A stretch of DNA of 64,000 bases from Pseudoduganella buxea (GTDB lineage: Bacteria; Pseudomonadota; Gammaproteobacteria; Burkholderiales; Burkholderiaceae_D): the NCBI RefSeq assembly GCF_009720835.1, contig NZ_WNKZ01000023.1, positions 1 to 64,000 of the forward strand, written 5' to 3'. The position numbers were made by a program, and so were the translations under genes. Numbering within the stretch: the first letter of the stretch is position 1; the number at the start of each line of letters is the position of its first letter. This document shows, one piece after another, positions 54,962 through 64,000 of this stretch. The notes beneath the pieces were generated by a model, which saw only the letters and a program-made list of their open reading frames with translations, had not been told where the DNA came from and did no database searches.

Positions 54962-57070
54962 CTACCAGTCCACCTTCGCCGTCAGCTTGACGGTGCGGGG
55001 CAGCCCGGCCGCCAGGCGCGTGCCGGTGCCGGCCCAGTAGCGCTTCTCCAACGCGTTGTCGACATTCATCTGCCAGGTGGTGCGCCGTCCGGCCAGCTGC
55101 GTCACGTAGCGCGCACCCACCGAGAACAGCGTGGTGCCGCCGATGAAGGCCTGGTTCAGATCATTCACGGGCCGGCGCCCCGTGTAGTAGGCGCCACCGT
55201 TGACGACCAGTCCCGCCAGGCCGGGCACGTCCCAGGCGAGGTAGGCGCTGGCCGTCTGCCTGGCCGCGTTCTCCGGCAGCTTGCCGTCGTAGGCGGCGCC
55301 GATATCGTGGAAGGCCGGATCGATCGCCTGGGCCGAGGCCTGCCACGCCATCGTGCGCGTCAATTGGCCCTGGGCGGACAGTTCGACGCCCCGGTAGCGC
55401 TGCTCGCCATCGGCCGTGAAGCGGTTCGCGGCGTTCGTATAGTAGCCGGGCCGGTCGATATCGAACCAGGCCAGTTGCAGCAGGCTGCCGTTCGGCGCGC
55501 GCCAGCGCAGGCCCAGTTCCTTCTGGCGACTGACGCCCGGCGCCAGGCGCTCGCCCTGGTTGCCGGTACCGGCGGGCGCCGTCTCGCCTTCCTCCAGCCC
55601 CTGCGCGGCCGACGCATACAGCGACAGGCTCGCCGCCGGCCGGTAGACCAGGGCCGCCATCGGCGTCGTCTTGCTGACGTCGTAGCGGTTGCTTCCCTGG
55701 TCGCTGGCGAACTTGACGGCCCGTGCGCCGGCGATGAACTGCCACCGCGGCGACAAGGTCATCCTGTCGACGGCATACAGGCCCGTGTCGCGGCTCTCCA
55801 GCGCGGCCGTCGTCGGCGCCGCCGGTACCGCGCCCAGGGTCACGCCGGCCATTCCCGTCACGAAGATGGGCTGATAGAGGTTCTGCGCGGCGATGGTGTA
55901 GTTGGCCTGATAAATCGGGGCCTGGCCCTTGTCGTTGCGGCTGGCGCCGAAGGTCAGCTCGTGCCGTACGGACCCCGTCGCCACGGTGCCGAACAACTCG
56001 GCGCGCAGCATGTCCGCGTCGACGTCCAGATGCTGCATATTGCCGGCGATGCGTCCCGCGCCCGTGGCGATGGCGGCGTTGTTCGCGAAGCGGAAGATGG
56101 CCAGATTGCGTTCCCGCGCCGTCTCGGCACGGCCCGCCTCCAGGGTCAATACCCAGTCATCGTTGACGGCATAGTCGGCCCGCAGCTGGACGTTCTTCGT
56201 CTCGGTCCTGAACAGGGCCCAGTCCGGACCGATGGCCTGGCGCGCATCGACGGGATGGGGCAGGGCGATGACACCATCGACGGCGCTGGGCAGGGCGACG
56301 CCGGCCTGCTCGGTGACGCGGCGCCGGTCGTACTCGACGTCCGCCTTCAGGCGCAGGCGCGGGCTGACCTGCCAGTCCAGCGCGACCGATGCAAACGCCC
56401 GGTTGCCGTTGCCGACACGGTCCATGTGCGAACCCAAGGTGCCGCCGGCGCCGTTGACGCGCACGCCGACATTGCCGTTCGGGCCGAAGCGGCGCGCCAC
56501 GTCCACCGAGACGTTGGTGCTGCCGTTGTCGTCCACCACCAGCGCCGTGCTGGTGACGGGCTTGCCGCCTGCCCGCTTCGTGACGAAGTTGACGACACCG
56601 GCCGGCGACGTGAAGCCGTAGTACAGGGCCGTGGCACCCTTCAGCACTTCGACCCGCTCCTTGTTCTCCATCGGCACCTGGGAGAAGTTCATGACGGGCA
56701 GCGTGCCGTTCAGCCGGTAGTTGGCGCGGTTCTCGACGGCGATGCCGCGGATGACCAGCTGGTCCCACGTTTCGCCGCCGTTCTGCTGGCGCGTCACGCC
56801 CGCCGTGTTACGCACGGCGTCATACAGGCCGCCGGCCGCCTGCAGTTCCAGCACCTCGCGCGTGATGACGTTGACGGTGGACGGCACGTCCATGATGTCG
56901 CCGCCCCGGAAGGTGCCCGCTTCCACCGTGTAGGGCGTGAAGCCGCTGGCCCTGGCAGCCGTGACCTTGACGCGTTGCGGCGGCTCGCCGTCGGCCTGGG
57001 CATGGACGGAAAATGGAAAAGCGATGGCCAGGGCCAGACACAGGGGATGCAGCGAAACGGGAAACGGCAT
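54962..57070 (-). CDS. TonB-dependent siderophore receptor
   Basis: 702 residues with a signal peptide (MPFPVSLHPLCLALAIAFPF...VHA). Plug: RGGDIMDVPSTVNVITREVL, YDAVRNTAGVTRQQNGGETW and ENRANYRLNGTLPVMNFSQV, then GATALYYGFTSPAGVVNFVT, a siderophore-receptor block. The C-terminus ends in W (TVKLTAKVDW), as in many FhuA/FecA-type barrels. A Fur-like box lies 39 bases upstream of the start, so expression should rise in iron limitation. The siderophore is unknown; no biosynthesis genes are visible. Confidence 0.92.
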   Translation of the reverse strand: MPFPVSLHPLCLALAIAFPFSVHAQADGEPPQRVKVTAARASGFTPYTVEAGTFRGGDIMDVPSTVNVITREVLELQAAGGLYDAVRNTAGVTRQQNGGETWDQLVIRGIAVENRANYRLNGTLPVMNFSQVPMENKERVEVLKGATALYYGFTSPAGVVNFVTKRAGGKPVTSTALVVDDNGSTNVSVDVARRFGPNGNVGVRVNGAGGTLGSHMDRVGNGNRAFASVALDWQVSPRLRLKADVEYDRRRVTEQAGVALPSAVDGVIALPHPVDARQAIGPDWALFRTETKNVQLRADYAVNDDWVLTLEAGRAETARERNLAIFRFANNAAIATGAGRIAGNMQHLDVDADMLRAELFGTVATGSVRHELTFGASRNDKGQAPIYQANYTIAAQNLYQPIFVTGMAGVTLGAVPAAPTTAALESRDTGLYAVDRMTLSPRWQFIAGARAVKFASDQGSNRYDVSKTTPMAALVYRPAASLSLYASAAQGLEEGETAPAGTGNQGERLAPGVSRQKELGLRWRAPNGSLLQLAWFDIDRPGYYTNAANRFTADGEQRYRGVELSAQGQLTRTMAWQASAQAIDPAFHDIGAAYDGKLPENAARQTASAYLAWDVPGLAGLVVNGGAYYTGRRPVNDLNQAFIGGTTLFSVGARYVTQLAGRRTTWQMNVDNALEKRYWAGTGTRLAAGLPRTVKLTAKVDW

Positions 57071-57108
57071 GAAGGTGACCTGGAATTATCAACAGGCCGC
57101 ATCATGCC

Positions 57109-57127
57109 GTAAATGAGAATCGTTATC
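57109..57127. promoter_or_regulatory. Fur box upstream of the siderophore receptor
   Basis: Read on the receptor strand, GATAACGATTCTCATTTAC matches the 19-base Fur consensus GATAATGATAATCATTATC at 14 positions. It lies in the 76-base gap before hmgA's 3' end, within the receptor promoter. Confidence 0.8.
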
Positions 57128-57146
57128 AAGTAACGGACAGTGCCCG

Positions 57147-58448
57147 TCAGCGCGCCCCGGTGAAGTTCTTTTTGATCCCGGCCCAGCAATCCTGGTAGTC
57201 GCGCTGCAGCTGCGGGCACTGTTGCGCGTGCTCGGTCGGCACGATGACGTTGCGCGTCTCGAACATGAAGGCCATCGTGTCGGCCACCTTGACCGGTTTG
57301 CTGGTATCGGCGGCGCTGGCCTTGTCGAAGGTGGCCGCGTCCGGGCCGTGTCCGCTCATGCAGTTGTGCAGGCTGGCGCCGCCCGGCACGAAGCCGCCGC
57401 CTTCCTTGGCATCGTAGGCGCCGTGGATCAGGCCCATGAATTCGCTGGCCACGTTGCGGTGGAACCAGGGCGGCCGGAAGGTGTTTTCGCCGGCCAGCCA
57501 GCGGGGCGGGAAGATGACGAAGTCCAGCGTGTCGACCCCCGGCGTGTCCGACGGCGACTGCAGCACGAGGAAGATCGACGGGTCCGGGTGGTCGTAGCTG
57601 ATCGAGCCGATCGTGTTGAAGTGGCGCAGGTCGTAGCGGTAGGGCGTGTAGTTGCCGTGCCAGGCCACCACGTCCAGCGGCGAGTGCTTGATCGGCGCCT
57701 GCCACAGGTTGCCGCAGAATTTGGCCACCAGCGCGAAGTCGCCTTCGCGTTCCTCGTAGCCGGCCACGGGCGCCTCGAAGTCGCGCGGGTTGGCCAGGCC
57801 GTTCGAGCCGATCGGGCCCAGGTCCGGCAGCTGCAGCAGCGCGCCGAAGTTCTCGCAGATATAGCCGCGCGCCGCGCCGTCGGGCAGGTCCACGGTAAAG
57901 CGCACGCCGCGCGGGATGACGGCGATCTGCTGCGGCTCGATGTCCAGCAGGCCCAGTTCCGTGCGCAGGCACAGGCGGCCCTGCTGGGGCACGATCAGCA
58001 ACTCGCCGTCGGCACTGTAGAAATACCGGTTTTCCATCGAGCGGTTGGCTGCGTACAGGTGGATCGCGCAGCCCGTCATGGCCTCGGGCGAGCCGTTGCC
58101 GGCCATCGTCACCCAGCCGTCGATGAAGTCGGTGGGGGCGTCGGGCAGGGGCAGTGGGTCCCAGCGCAGCTGGTTCGGCGGCGCCGCATTCGTGAAGCTG
58201 CCGACGATGCGGCCGTTGTCGATGCGTTCGAACGTGCCATGCTGGGCGGCGGGGCGGATGCGGTACAGCCAGGAGCGGCGGTTATGACTGCGCGGGGCCG
58301 TGAAGGCGGTGCCGGAAATCTGTTCGGCATACAGGCCGTAGGGCGCCCGCTGGGGCGAATTGCGGTGAGCGGGCAGCGCGCCGGGCAGGGCCTCGGTGGC
58401 GAATTCGTTGCCGAAGCCGGACTGGTAAGCGGCCGTGAAAGCGGTCAT
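57147..58448 (-). CDS. hmgA: Homogentisate 1,2-dioxygenase
   Basis: 433 residues, full length. Start [20 protein letters not shown] is the family hallmark, followed by [40 protein letters not shown] and [20 protein letters not shown] (Fe ligand region) with the final [11 protein letters not shown]. It opens the homogentisate ring to maleylacetoacetate in tyrosine and phenylalanine breakdown. Its partner genes (maleylacetoacetate isomerase, fumarylacetoacetase) are not in the window. A divergent LysR gene is the likely regulator. Confidence 0.96.
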   Translation of the reverse strand: MTAFTAAYQSGFGNEFATEALPGALPAHRNSPQRAPYGLYAEQISGTAFTAPRSHNRRSWLYRIRPAAQHGTFERIDNGRIVGSFTNAAPPNQLRWDPLPLPDAPTDFIDGWVTMAGNGSPEAMTGCAIHLYAANRSMENRYFYSADGELLIVPQQGRLCLRTELGLLDIEPQQIAVIPRGVRFTVDLPDGAARGYICENFGALLQLPDLGPIGSNGLANPRDFEAPVAGYEEREGDFALVAKFCGNLWQAPIKHSPLDVVAWHGNYTPYRYDLRHFNTIGSISYDHPDPSIFLVLQSPSDTPGVDTLDFVIFPPRWLAGENTFRPPWFHRNVASEFMGLIHGAYDAKEGGGFVPGGASLHNCMSGHGPDAATFDKASAADTSKPVKVADTMAFMFETRNVIVPTEHAQQCPQLQRDYQDCWAGIKKNFTGAR

Positions 58449-58553
58449 GCGGGTCTCCTGGAAGGTTTTCAGGCATGGTAAGCCTTTTGGTGTGCATTTA
58501 CGCCATCCATATAGAAATGTAGACTATTGATTTCGTAAATAACCAAGGCATTC
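58449..58553. promoter_or_regulatory. Divergent control region between hmgA and a LysR gene
   Basis: 105 bases. A dyad ATAG-N9-CTAT (58511-58527) sits about 27 bases before the LysR start and could be the LTTR binding site. The region is AT-richer than its flanks. Inferred only. Confidence 0.4.
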
Positions 58554-59453
58554 ATGTTCGAGCCCGGCCACATCGACCTGAACCTGCTGGCCGTGTTCCA
58601 GCACGTCTACCGCGAGCGGCAGATCTCGTCGGCCGCGCGCCGGCTGGGCTTGACGCAATCGGCCGTCAGCAATGCGCTTGCCCGACTGCGGCGCGTGTTC
58701 GGTGACGAACTGTTCGTCCGCACGGCCCAGGGCATGCAGCCGACCCCCTTCGCCGAACAGGTGGCCGAACCCATCGCGGCGGCGCTGGCCAATGTGGCGC
58801 TGGCGCTGAACTGCCGCAGCGGCTTCGATCCGGCCACCAGCATGCGCCGCTTCACCCTGGCCATGACGGACGTGGGCGAAGTCTATTTCATGCCCGTGCT
58901 GGTGGAACGGTGCCGCACCGTGGCGCCGGGCGTGCGCCTGCGCTCCGTGCGGGCCGGCAGCGTGGCCCTGAAGGAGGAGATGGAAACGGGAAGGGTCGAC
59001 CTGGCCATCGGTGCGTTCGACGACGTGTCCGAAGCGCTGTACCAGCGCCAGTTGTTCCGCCAGCGTTTCGTGACGATGCTGCGTGCCGGCCATCCGCTGA
59101 GGCAAGGCGACATCGACCTGCCCCGTTTCGTGGCGGCGTCGCACCTGGTGGTGGAATCGATGGAGAGTCCGTACGACCGCATCAACGCGCTGCTGGCCAA
59201 GGCCGGCATCGCCGCCAGTGCCACCGTGCCGCACTTTACGGCGGTGCCGTATATCGTCGGCGCGGGCGAGCTGGTCGTGACGGTGCCGCACAAGCTGGCC
59301 GAGCGGGCCGCCGCGCCGTTCGGCCTGGCGTGGATCGAGCCGCCGTTGGCGCTGCCGAGCCTGCAGACGAATATGTTCTGGCACCGCCGCTTCCACCAGG
59401 ACCCGGGCAACACGTGGCTGCGCGAACTGGTGGCGGCGGAACTGGGAGAATAG
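58554..59453 (+). CDS. LysR-family regulator, probable controller of hmgA
   Basis: 299 residues. DNA-binding domain: DLNLLAVFQHVYRERQISSA, ARRLGLTQSAVSNALARLRR and FGDELFVRTAQGMQPTPFAE. Effector domain follows (RFTLAMTDVGEVYFMPVLVE). Position divergent from hmgA suggests control of homogentisate or tyrosine catabolism, perhaps with a pathway intermediate as ligand. A tail-to-tail MscS gene lies 15 bases beyond its stop. Confidence 0.88.
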   Translation: MFEPGHIDLNLLAVFQHVYRERQISSAARRLGLTQSAVSNALARLRRVFGDELFVRTAQGMQPTPFAEQVAEPIAAALANVALALNCRSGFDPATSMRRFTLAMTDVGEVYFMPVLVERCRTVAPGVRLRSVRAGSVALKEEMETGRVDLAIGAFDDVSEALYQRQLFRQRFVTMLRAGHPLRQGDIDLPRFVAASHLVVESMESPYDRINALLAKAGIAASATVPHFTAVPYIVGAGELVVTVPHKLAERAAAPFGLAWIEPPLALPSLQTNMFWHRRFHQDPGNTWLRELVAAELGE

Positions 59454-59468
59454 GATCGCAGGCCTGGG

Positions 59469-60626
59469 CTATGCCGGGCGGGTGCCGCCCAGCCGTGGCG
59501 CGCGGCGCAAGGCCTCGTCCTCGCCGTCCGCTTGTTCGGACGTTGCCACGGCGCGCAAGCCACGGGGCACGTCGACGGAGACGCGCTGCACGGGCCGCAC
59601 ATTGCCCACGCCCAGCTCCTCCATCAGCTCCAGCGTGTCGAGCAGCACCTGCTGCTGCGTGTTCATGAACACGCCATAGGCCGGCACCAGCACGAAATAC
59701 ACCACTTCGAATTCCAGCGCGTCCTGCGTCACCGCCTTCAGGTGGGCGCGGTCGAAGCGCACGGACTCCTGCCGTTCGACGATTTCCTTCAGCCGCGCGG
59801 GCAGCTCGCGCGCCGTGGCCACGGGCGTGGCCGGGTCGAACGACAGCGAGAAGGCCACGCGGCGGTTGGCCATGCGCTTGTAGTTGCGCACCGTGTTCTT
59901 CAGCAGGTCGGCATTGGCGATGACGACCTGCTCGCCGCTGTCGGCGCGGATGCGGGTAGTCTTCAGCCCCACCTTCTCCACGGAGCCGGAGACGCCGTTG
60001 ACGACGATGGCGTCGCCCACTTCGAAGGGCTTGTCGACGGCGATCGACAGCGATGCGAACAGGTCGCCCAGGATGTTCTGCACGGCCAGCGCGACGGCGA
60101 TACCGCCGATGCCCAGGCTGGCGACGAAGGCGGAGATATTGATGCCCAGGTTGGCCAGCACGGCCAGCAGGAACACGGTCCACAGCACCGTCTTCATGGC
60201 CCAGCTCAGGAGCGTATGGGCCACCGTGGCCGGCGCCTCCGGGTCCTTGGCATGGGTGCGGAAATAGCGCTTGGCGGTGACGGACAGGGCGTGGTCGATA
60301 TACAGCGCCAGTTGCGCACCCAGGGTGATGAACCACAGGTGACGCACGCGCAGGTCCCACGGCGCCGGCAGGTCCAGCACCGTCAGGCCGATCAGCAGCG
60401 CCGTCAGGGTCACGGCCAGCATGCTGGTGCGGCCCAGGGTCGCGGCCAGGATTTCCGCGTACGGCCGGTCGGCCTTGCCGGCGTCGGCCAGCCTGGCGAT
60501 GCGGCGGCGGCTCCAGCGGATGGCGGCGTGCATCAGCAGGAATGCGCCGACGGCGACGGCAATGGCCGTCAGCCAGTTTTCCAGCTCGATGGTACGGACA
60601 AAGGTGAATTGATGTAGGAATTTCAT
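59469..60626 (-). CDS. Mechanosensitive ion channel (MscS family)
   Basis: 385 residues from the ATG at 60626 (AGGAGG upstream). Several N-terminal membrane segments precede the MscS pore helix and beta domain: NLGINISAFVASLGIGGIAV, LAVQNILGDLFASLSIAVDK, FEVGDAIVVNGVSGSVEKVG and ADSGEQVVIANADLLKNTVR. It protects against osmotic downshock by opening under membrane tension. The C-terminal tail is acidic and disordered. The family call is confident. Confidence 0.93.
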   Translation of the reverse strand: MKFLHQFTFVRTIELENWLTAIAVAVGAFLLMHAAIRWSRRRIARLADAGKADRPYAEILAATLGRTSMLAVTLTALLIGLTVLDLPAPWDLRVRHLWFITLGAQLALYIDHALSVTAKRYFRTHAKDPEAPATVAHTLLSWAMKTVLWTVFLLAVLANLGINISAFVASLGIGGIAVALAVQNILGDLFASLSIAVDKPFEVGDAIVVNGVSGSVEKVGLKTTRIRADSGEQVVIANADLLKNTVRNYKRMANRRVAFSLSFDPATPVATARELPARLKEIVERQESVRFDRAHLKAVTQDALEFEVVYFVLVPAYGVFMNTQQQVLLDTLELMEELGVGNVRPVQRVSVDVPRGLRAVATSEQADGEDEALRRAPRLGGTRPA

Positions 60627-60830
60627 GCAGCCTCCTTCTTTTTCTCGGCAGCAGGGTAGCAAGCACGACGGCAATTCAGTCGCACCGTTCAGTCAGGCAA
60701 TATGAAATTGTCACAAAAAAGAAATACCAATGATGATCCAGTTGAACTAGTATACAGTCCAATCCAATACCGGTTGGCTTATGGGCTGCTACCGGTACGG
60801 GCCTGGCATCAGCACATTGACGGGGGATCC

Positions 60831-62030
60831 ATGAAGCGTTTGTGGTGGTTCGCGGTATTTTTCCTGCTGTATGAATTGACGGTCTATCTCACCAACGACA
60901 TGATCATGCCGGGCATGCCCCGGGTGATGGCCGAGTTCGGCGGGCCAAGCCGGTACATCGGCCTGTCGCTCAGCCTGTACATCCTGGGCGGCTGCACCTT
61001 GCAGATCGTGCTGGGCCCCCTGGCGGACCGCATCGGCAAGCGCCGGGTCATGCTCGGTGGCGCCGCCTTCTTCCTGCTGGCGACGGCGCTGGTGCCGCTG
61101 GCCCAGTCGGCAACCCAGTTCCTGGCCATCCGCTTCTTCCAGGGCATGGGCTCCTGCTTCATCTTCATCGGCTACGCGGCCATCCACGAGCTGTTCGACG
61201 ACACCCGCGCCGTCAAGCTGACCACCCTGATGGGCAACACCACCGTGTTCGCGCCGCTGATCGGGCCCGTCGCCGGCAGCGCCGTCGTAGCGGTCCTCGA
61301 CTGGCGCGCCGTCTTCGTCACGGCCTTCGTGCTGGGCGCCGCGGCATGGCTCGGGCTGCATCGCACGATGCCGGCCGAAGCGACGCCCCGACCGCGCGCC
61401 AACGTGGCGCAGCTGGCGGCCGGCTACCGCGCCATCTTCACCAACCGCACCTTCATGCTGGGCATCCTCGTCGCCGGCCTGGCCATCACGCCGCTGACGG
61501 CGTGGATCGGCCTGTCGCCGGCCATCCTGCTGCAGCATGGGGGCGCCAGCCACGGCACCTACATTGCGTGGCAGTGCGCCATCTTCGTCGGCTTCGTCCT
61601 GAGCACTTTCGCCATCCAGCGCCTCGGTGGCGAGCTGCCGCTGGGCCGGCTGCTGCGCCAGGGCGGCCTGCTGGCGCTGGCGGGCCTGGGCGGGGCCGGC
61701 CTGCTGCATGGGCAGCCGGGTCTGTTCATCGCCGGCATGTTCGTGTTCTCGGCCGGCTTTGGCCTGTTCAACGGTGCACTGATCCGCATCGCGCTGACGG
61801 CAACTGGCCAGTCGATGAGCCTGACCTCGGCGGCGATGAGCCTGCTGTACTGCCTGTATATCGCGCTGGGGCTGGAAATGTACAACGCCGTCTGCGAACG
61901 CTTCGGCTATGCGCTGCAGGCCTACGCGCTGTGCGGCATTCCCGTGGCGCTGGCCGTCTGTGCGGGCCTGTTCCACCTGGCGCGGGGCTACGATGCACGC
62001 GTGCGCGGCACCGTGCCCGTGGCCGCGTGA
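60831..62030 (+). CDS. MFS drug-efflux-type transporter (MdfA/Bcr-like)
   Basis: 399 residues, 12-helix MFS. MKRLWWFAVFFLLYELTVYL and TNDMIMPGMPRVMAEF carry the MdfA-like acidic/aromatic first helix, then LADRIGKRRVMLGGAAFF (MFS motif A) and FFQGMGSCFIFIGYAAIHEL. A second half begins near residue 205. It would export a small molecule. It starts a rightward run with a glycosyltransferase (11 bases on) and a GNAT enzyme, so it may export their product. GGGGGA precedes the ATG. The AT-rich 204-base gap before it is likely its promoter. Confidence 0.88.
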   Translation: MKRLWWFAVFFLLYELTVYLTNDMIMPGMPRVMAEFGGPSRYIGLSLSLYILGGCTLQIVLGPLADRIGKRRVMLGGAAFFLLATALVPLAQSATQFLAIRFFQGMGSCFIFIGYAAIHELFDDTRAVKLTTLMGNTTVFAPLIGPVAGSAVVAVLDWRAVFVTAFVLGAAAWLGLHRTMPAEATPRPRANVAQLAAGYRAIFTNRTFMLGILVAGLAITPLTAWIGLSPAILLQHGGASHGTYIAWQCAIFVGFVLSTFAIQRLGGELPLGRLLRQGGLLALAGLGGAGLLHGQPGLFIAGMFVFSAGFGLFNGALIRIALTATGQSMSLTSAAMSLLYCLYIALGLEMYNAVCERFGYALQAYALCGIPVALAVCAGLFHLARGYDARVRGTVPVAA

Positions 62031-62041
62031 GGGGGGCGGCC

Positions 62042-63484
62042 ATGAGCTTCGAACTGGAATACGACCTGCTGATCGGCGAACTGAAGGCCGATTTCCTGGC
62101 CTGCCGGCAGTGGGAACTGCTGTGCCAGGACGGTCCCGCCGACCCGGCCCACGTGGAGCGCCTGCGCCTGCAGCAGCAAGGCTGGCGCCACCGGCTGGCG
62201 GCGCTGCGGCGCCACGTGCGCGACCATTTCGAATGGTTCGACGCGCGCCGCGTCTCTTCGCTGCTGGGCATTCCCACCCGCGCGCTGGCGCCGGACGAGC
62301 TGCTGTTGCACCGCATCTGGATGGGTGGCCCGGTGCCGGACGGCGTGCGCCAGGCCGTCGGCCAGTGGGGCGCTGCGCTGGACGAGCTGGCCGCGCCGCC
62401 GGGGCGGGGCTACCGCTCGATCCTGTGGGTGTGGGACGCCGCGCAACTGGCCGCCGACCCGTGGTTCCGCCCCGGCGCGGATGGGGCGCGGCCCTTCCAC
62501 CTGGGCGGCTATTGCGCCGGCGGCGACACCATCGACGTATGCTCGCTGGCCGCGCTGGTCGAACGCCACGCGCCGGCGCTGGCCGGGCGCCTGGCAGGGC
62601 TGCACGCGGGGCGCTGGTTCGTCAACCTGTCGGACTACCTGCGCATCCTGCTGCTGCGCGAATGCGGCGGCATCTACCTGGACGCGGATACGATGCCATA
62701 CCGGGCCGCCACCGTGTTCCTGGCGCGGCCCGAGGTGCCGGACTATGTGCATTTCGCACTGGTGGGCGGGCGCGTGCAGGCCAGCGTCGTGTCGTGGCTG
62801 AACCTGGTGCGCGACGAGAACGGCGTGCTGGTGGCGCGGCGGGGCGATGCGGCCGTGCGCGAACTGGCCGCCGCGATGGAAGGCGCGCTGGCGGCCCTGC
62901 CGGAGGTGCCGCTTGTGCCCACTGCGCCGTCGCCTGCGTTCGCCCGGCTGCTGCAGGAGGCCACCTATCACCAGTGGCGCCGCCACCTGGGAAGCACCTT
63001 GCTGAGCTATCAGGAAATGGTGGAAGCCCATGGCGTGCTGGCAGACGGGCGGGCCGAACCCGTGGTGGCCGGCGTGCGCGGCATGCGCCTGGACTTCGAC
63101 GGCGACACGGGCGCGCCGCTGCCGCTGTCGCCCGAGGAACGCCATTGGCGCGAGCGCTGCGTGGCGGCGCTGGCGCAGCGGGGCTGGCGTCTCGGTCATC
63201 CGCTGGCGCTGGAACGGCTGGTGGAGCTGGACTGGGTCAGCGAAGTGGCGCCGCCGGCGTATGCGCCCCAGCTGCGCGCCAACCCGGCCTGCTGCAATTA
63301 CTACTCTTTCCTGTCGACCGACGGAGAGCTGGACCGCGTCAACACCTTGTTCGCCGCCTACCTGCTGGCCAGGAACGACGACGCCATCGCGCGGGGCGGC
63401 TTCTGGTGCCGCATCCGGGGCGCGTTGGCCGGGGGCGCGGCGTGGCCGGCGCCCCGCCAGCGGGAGTTGCCCGCCCATGCGTGA
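62042..63484 (+). CDS. Glycosyltransferase with DxD motif, TcdA/TcdB-like fold
   Basis: 480 residues. The DxD region is ILLLRECGGIYLDADTMPYR (Asp-x-Asp plus upstream RxxxL and G-G-x-Y), as in glycosyltransferases with the glycosylating-toxin or GT32-like fold. The N-terminal 120 residues are helical; RSILWVWDAAQLAADPWFRP starts the nucleotide-binding part. It probably moves a sugar from a nucleotide sugar to a small molecule or peptide. The acceptor is unknown. 11 bases after the MFS gene and overlapping the GNAT start by 8 bases. Confidence 0.75.
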   Translation: MSFELEYDLLIGELKADFLACRQWELLCQDGPADPAHVERLRLQQQGWRHRLAALRRHVRDHFEWFDARRVSSLLGIPTRALAPDELLLHRIWMGGPVPDGVRQAVGQWGAALDELAAPPGRGYRSILWVWDAAQLAADPWFRPGADGARPFHLGGYCAGGDTIDVCSLAALVERHAPALAGRLAGLHAGRWFVNLSDYLRILLLRECGGIYLDADTMPYRAATVFLARPEVPDYVHFALVGGRVQASVVSWLNLVRDENGVLVARRGDAAVRELAAAMEGALAALPEVPLVPTAPSPAFARLLQEATYHQWRRHLGSTLLSYQEMVEAHGVLADGRAEPVVAGVRGMRLDFDGDTGAPLPLSPEERHWRERCVAALAQRGWRLGHPLALERLVELDWVSEVAPPAYAPQLRANPACCNYYSFLSTDGELDRVNTLFAAYLLARNDDAIARGGFWCRIRGALAGGAAWPAPRQRELPAHA

Positions 63485-64000
63485 TGCGAATTTTGACACA
63501 GGCGTGGACGCGGACGCGGCCGTGTCGACGGCCTTTATTCCCGGCACCGACGTGCCCGGGCGCGACCTGGACCGGATGGCGGCGCTGCTGTTCGAGACCA
63601 GCTACCTGGAGTACTGCTCGGCCGGCAACGCGCTGCGGCTGCACCCGCGCGCGCTGCAGCGGCGCCAGAACATCGACCCCTGGCTGCGCCATATCCGCGC
63701 CCTGTACGTGGACGGCCGCTTTGCCGGCTTCTACAACGCCGCGCCTTTGCGTGAATACGGCGCGACGGCGGTCGTCAATCACTACCGGGCGGACGTGCAG
63801 GCGATGGACGCGGACTACGATGCATTCGTCGGCAACAGCGTCGCGCCGGAGGAATTGTTCGTGGCCAGCCTGGCCATCGAACCCGTGTGGCGGGGCCGGG
63901 GCCTGGTCAAGCTGCTCCTGGCCGAACTGGAGGATGCGGCCCGGGCTGCCGCGTGCCCGGGCATCGCGCTGACGGTGTGGCAAAGCAGCGCGGCGCTGCC
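63477..64000 (+). CDS. GNAT-family acetyltransferase (3' end beyond the window)
   Basis: 174 codons visible to the right edge without a stop. Opens with ATG 63477, overlapping the glycosyltransferase stop by 8 bases. ELFVASLAIEPVWRGRGLVK is the GNAT acetyl-CoA loop (R/Q-x-x-G-x-G form), preceded by FAGFYNAAPL. A start seven bases later lies in another frame and is rejected. It could N-acetylate the product of the preceding enzyme. The partner and full length cannot be seen. Confidence 0.75.
   Translation, partial: MRDANFDTGVDADAAVSTAFIPGTDVPGRDLDRMAALLFETSYLEYCSAGNALRLHPRALQRRQNIDPWLRHIRALYVDGRFAGFYNAAPLREYGATAVVNHYRADVQAMDADYDAFVGNSVAPEELFVASLAIEPVWRGRGLVKLLLAELEDAARAAACPGIALTVWQSSAAL

Noticed and set aside
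54737..57112. Long plus-strand frame opposite the siderophore receptor
   Set aside because: Shadow composition; the receptor frame has a signal peptide, plug motifs, barrel end and Fur box.

Overview
The window is high-GC, densely coded DNA. It carries two PEP-CTERM proteins, TonB-dependent receptors, an IS1595-type element and Burkholderiales-style operons. Together these suggest an aerobic betaproteobacterium of the Oxalobacteraceae, close to Massilia, Pseudoduganella or Duganella. The species cannot be named from the sequence alone. I found no rRNA, tRNA, CRISPR array or phage.

Layout. 1-6.6 kb: 3' part of a hybrid sensor kinase, a persulfide dioxygenase-rhodanese fusion, a membrane protein, a PEP-CTERM protein and a small hypothetical. 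6.6-13.9 kb: a LysR regulator divergent from a glyoxylate-to-pyruvate operon (gcl, hyi, glxR, glycerate 2-kinase, pyruvate kinase). 14.0-22.7 kb: urate catabolism. A leftward GntR-puuE-[uraD::allC fusion]-M20 hydrolase operon lies divergent from hiuH, puuD (cytochrome-c urate oxidase) and an NCS2 permease. The urate ring carbons can leave as glyoxylate, which the preceding operon would convert to pyruvate.

22.7-33.4 kb: a leftward run of AraC, gluconate-2-dehydrogenase-type small subunit, GMC oxidoreductase, exported sugar isomerase-like protein, sugar ABC transporter, cytoplasmic isomerase and Gfo/Idh oxidoreductase, with a divergent exported DUF1080 protein. The gene content matches a 3-keto-glycoside pathway. 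The ABC permease is interrupted by an in-frame TGA. 33.4-36.4 kb: thioesterase, HTH/coiled-coil protein, GNAT, YghU-type GST and palindromic/tandem repeats.

36.4-46.7 kb: sugar uptake and pectin-side-chain use: SSS symporter, galT, galK, TonB receptor, GH43, PL10 pectate lyase. Two LacI-type operator candidates precede the symporter. 46.8-54.2 kb: small GNQ-rich protein, exported HIUase-like protein, PQQ-type sugar dehydrogenase, ferritin-like DUF455 protein, a complete IS1595-type element with an 8-bp target duplication, a FucP-type permease, an ABM monooxygenase and a second PEP-CTERM protein. 54.3-64 kb: flavin reductase, siderophore receptor with a Fur box, hmgA with a divergent LysR gene, MscS channel, and an MFS-glycosyltransferase-GNAT cassette that runs off the right edge.
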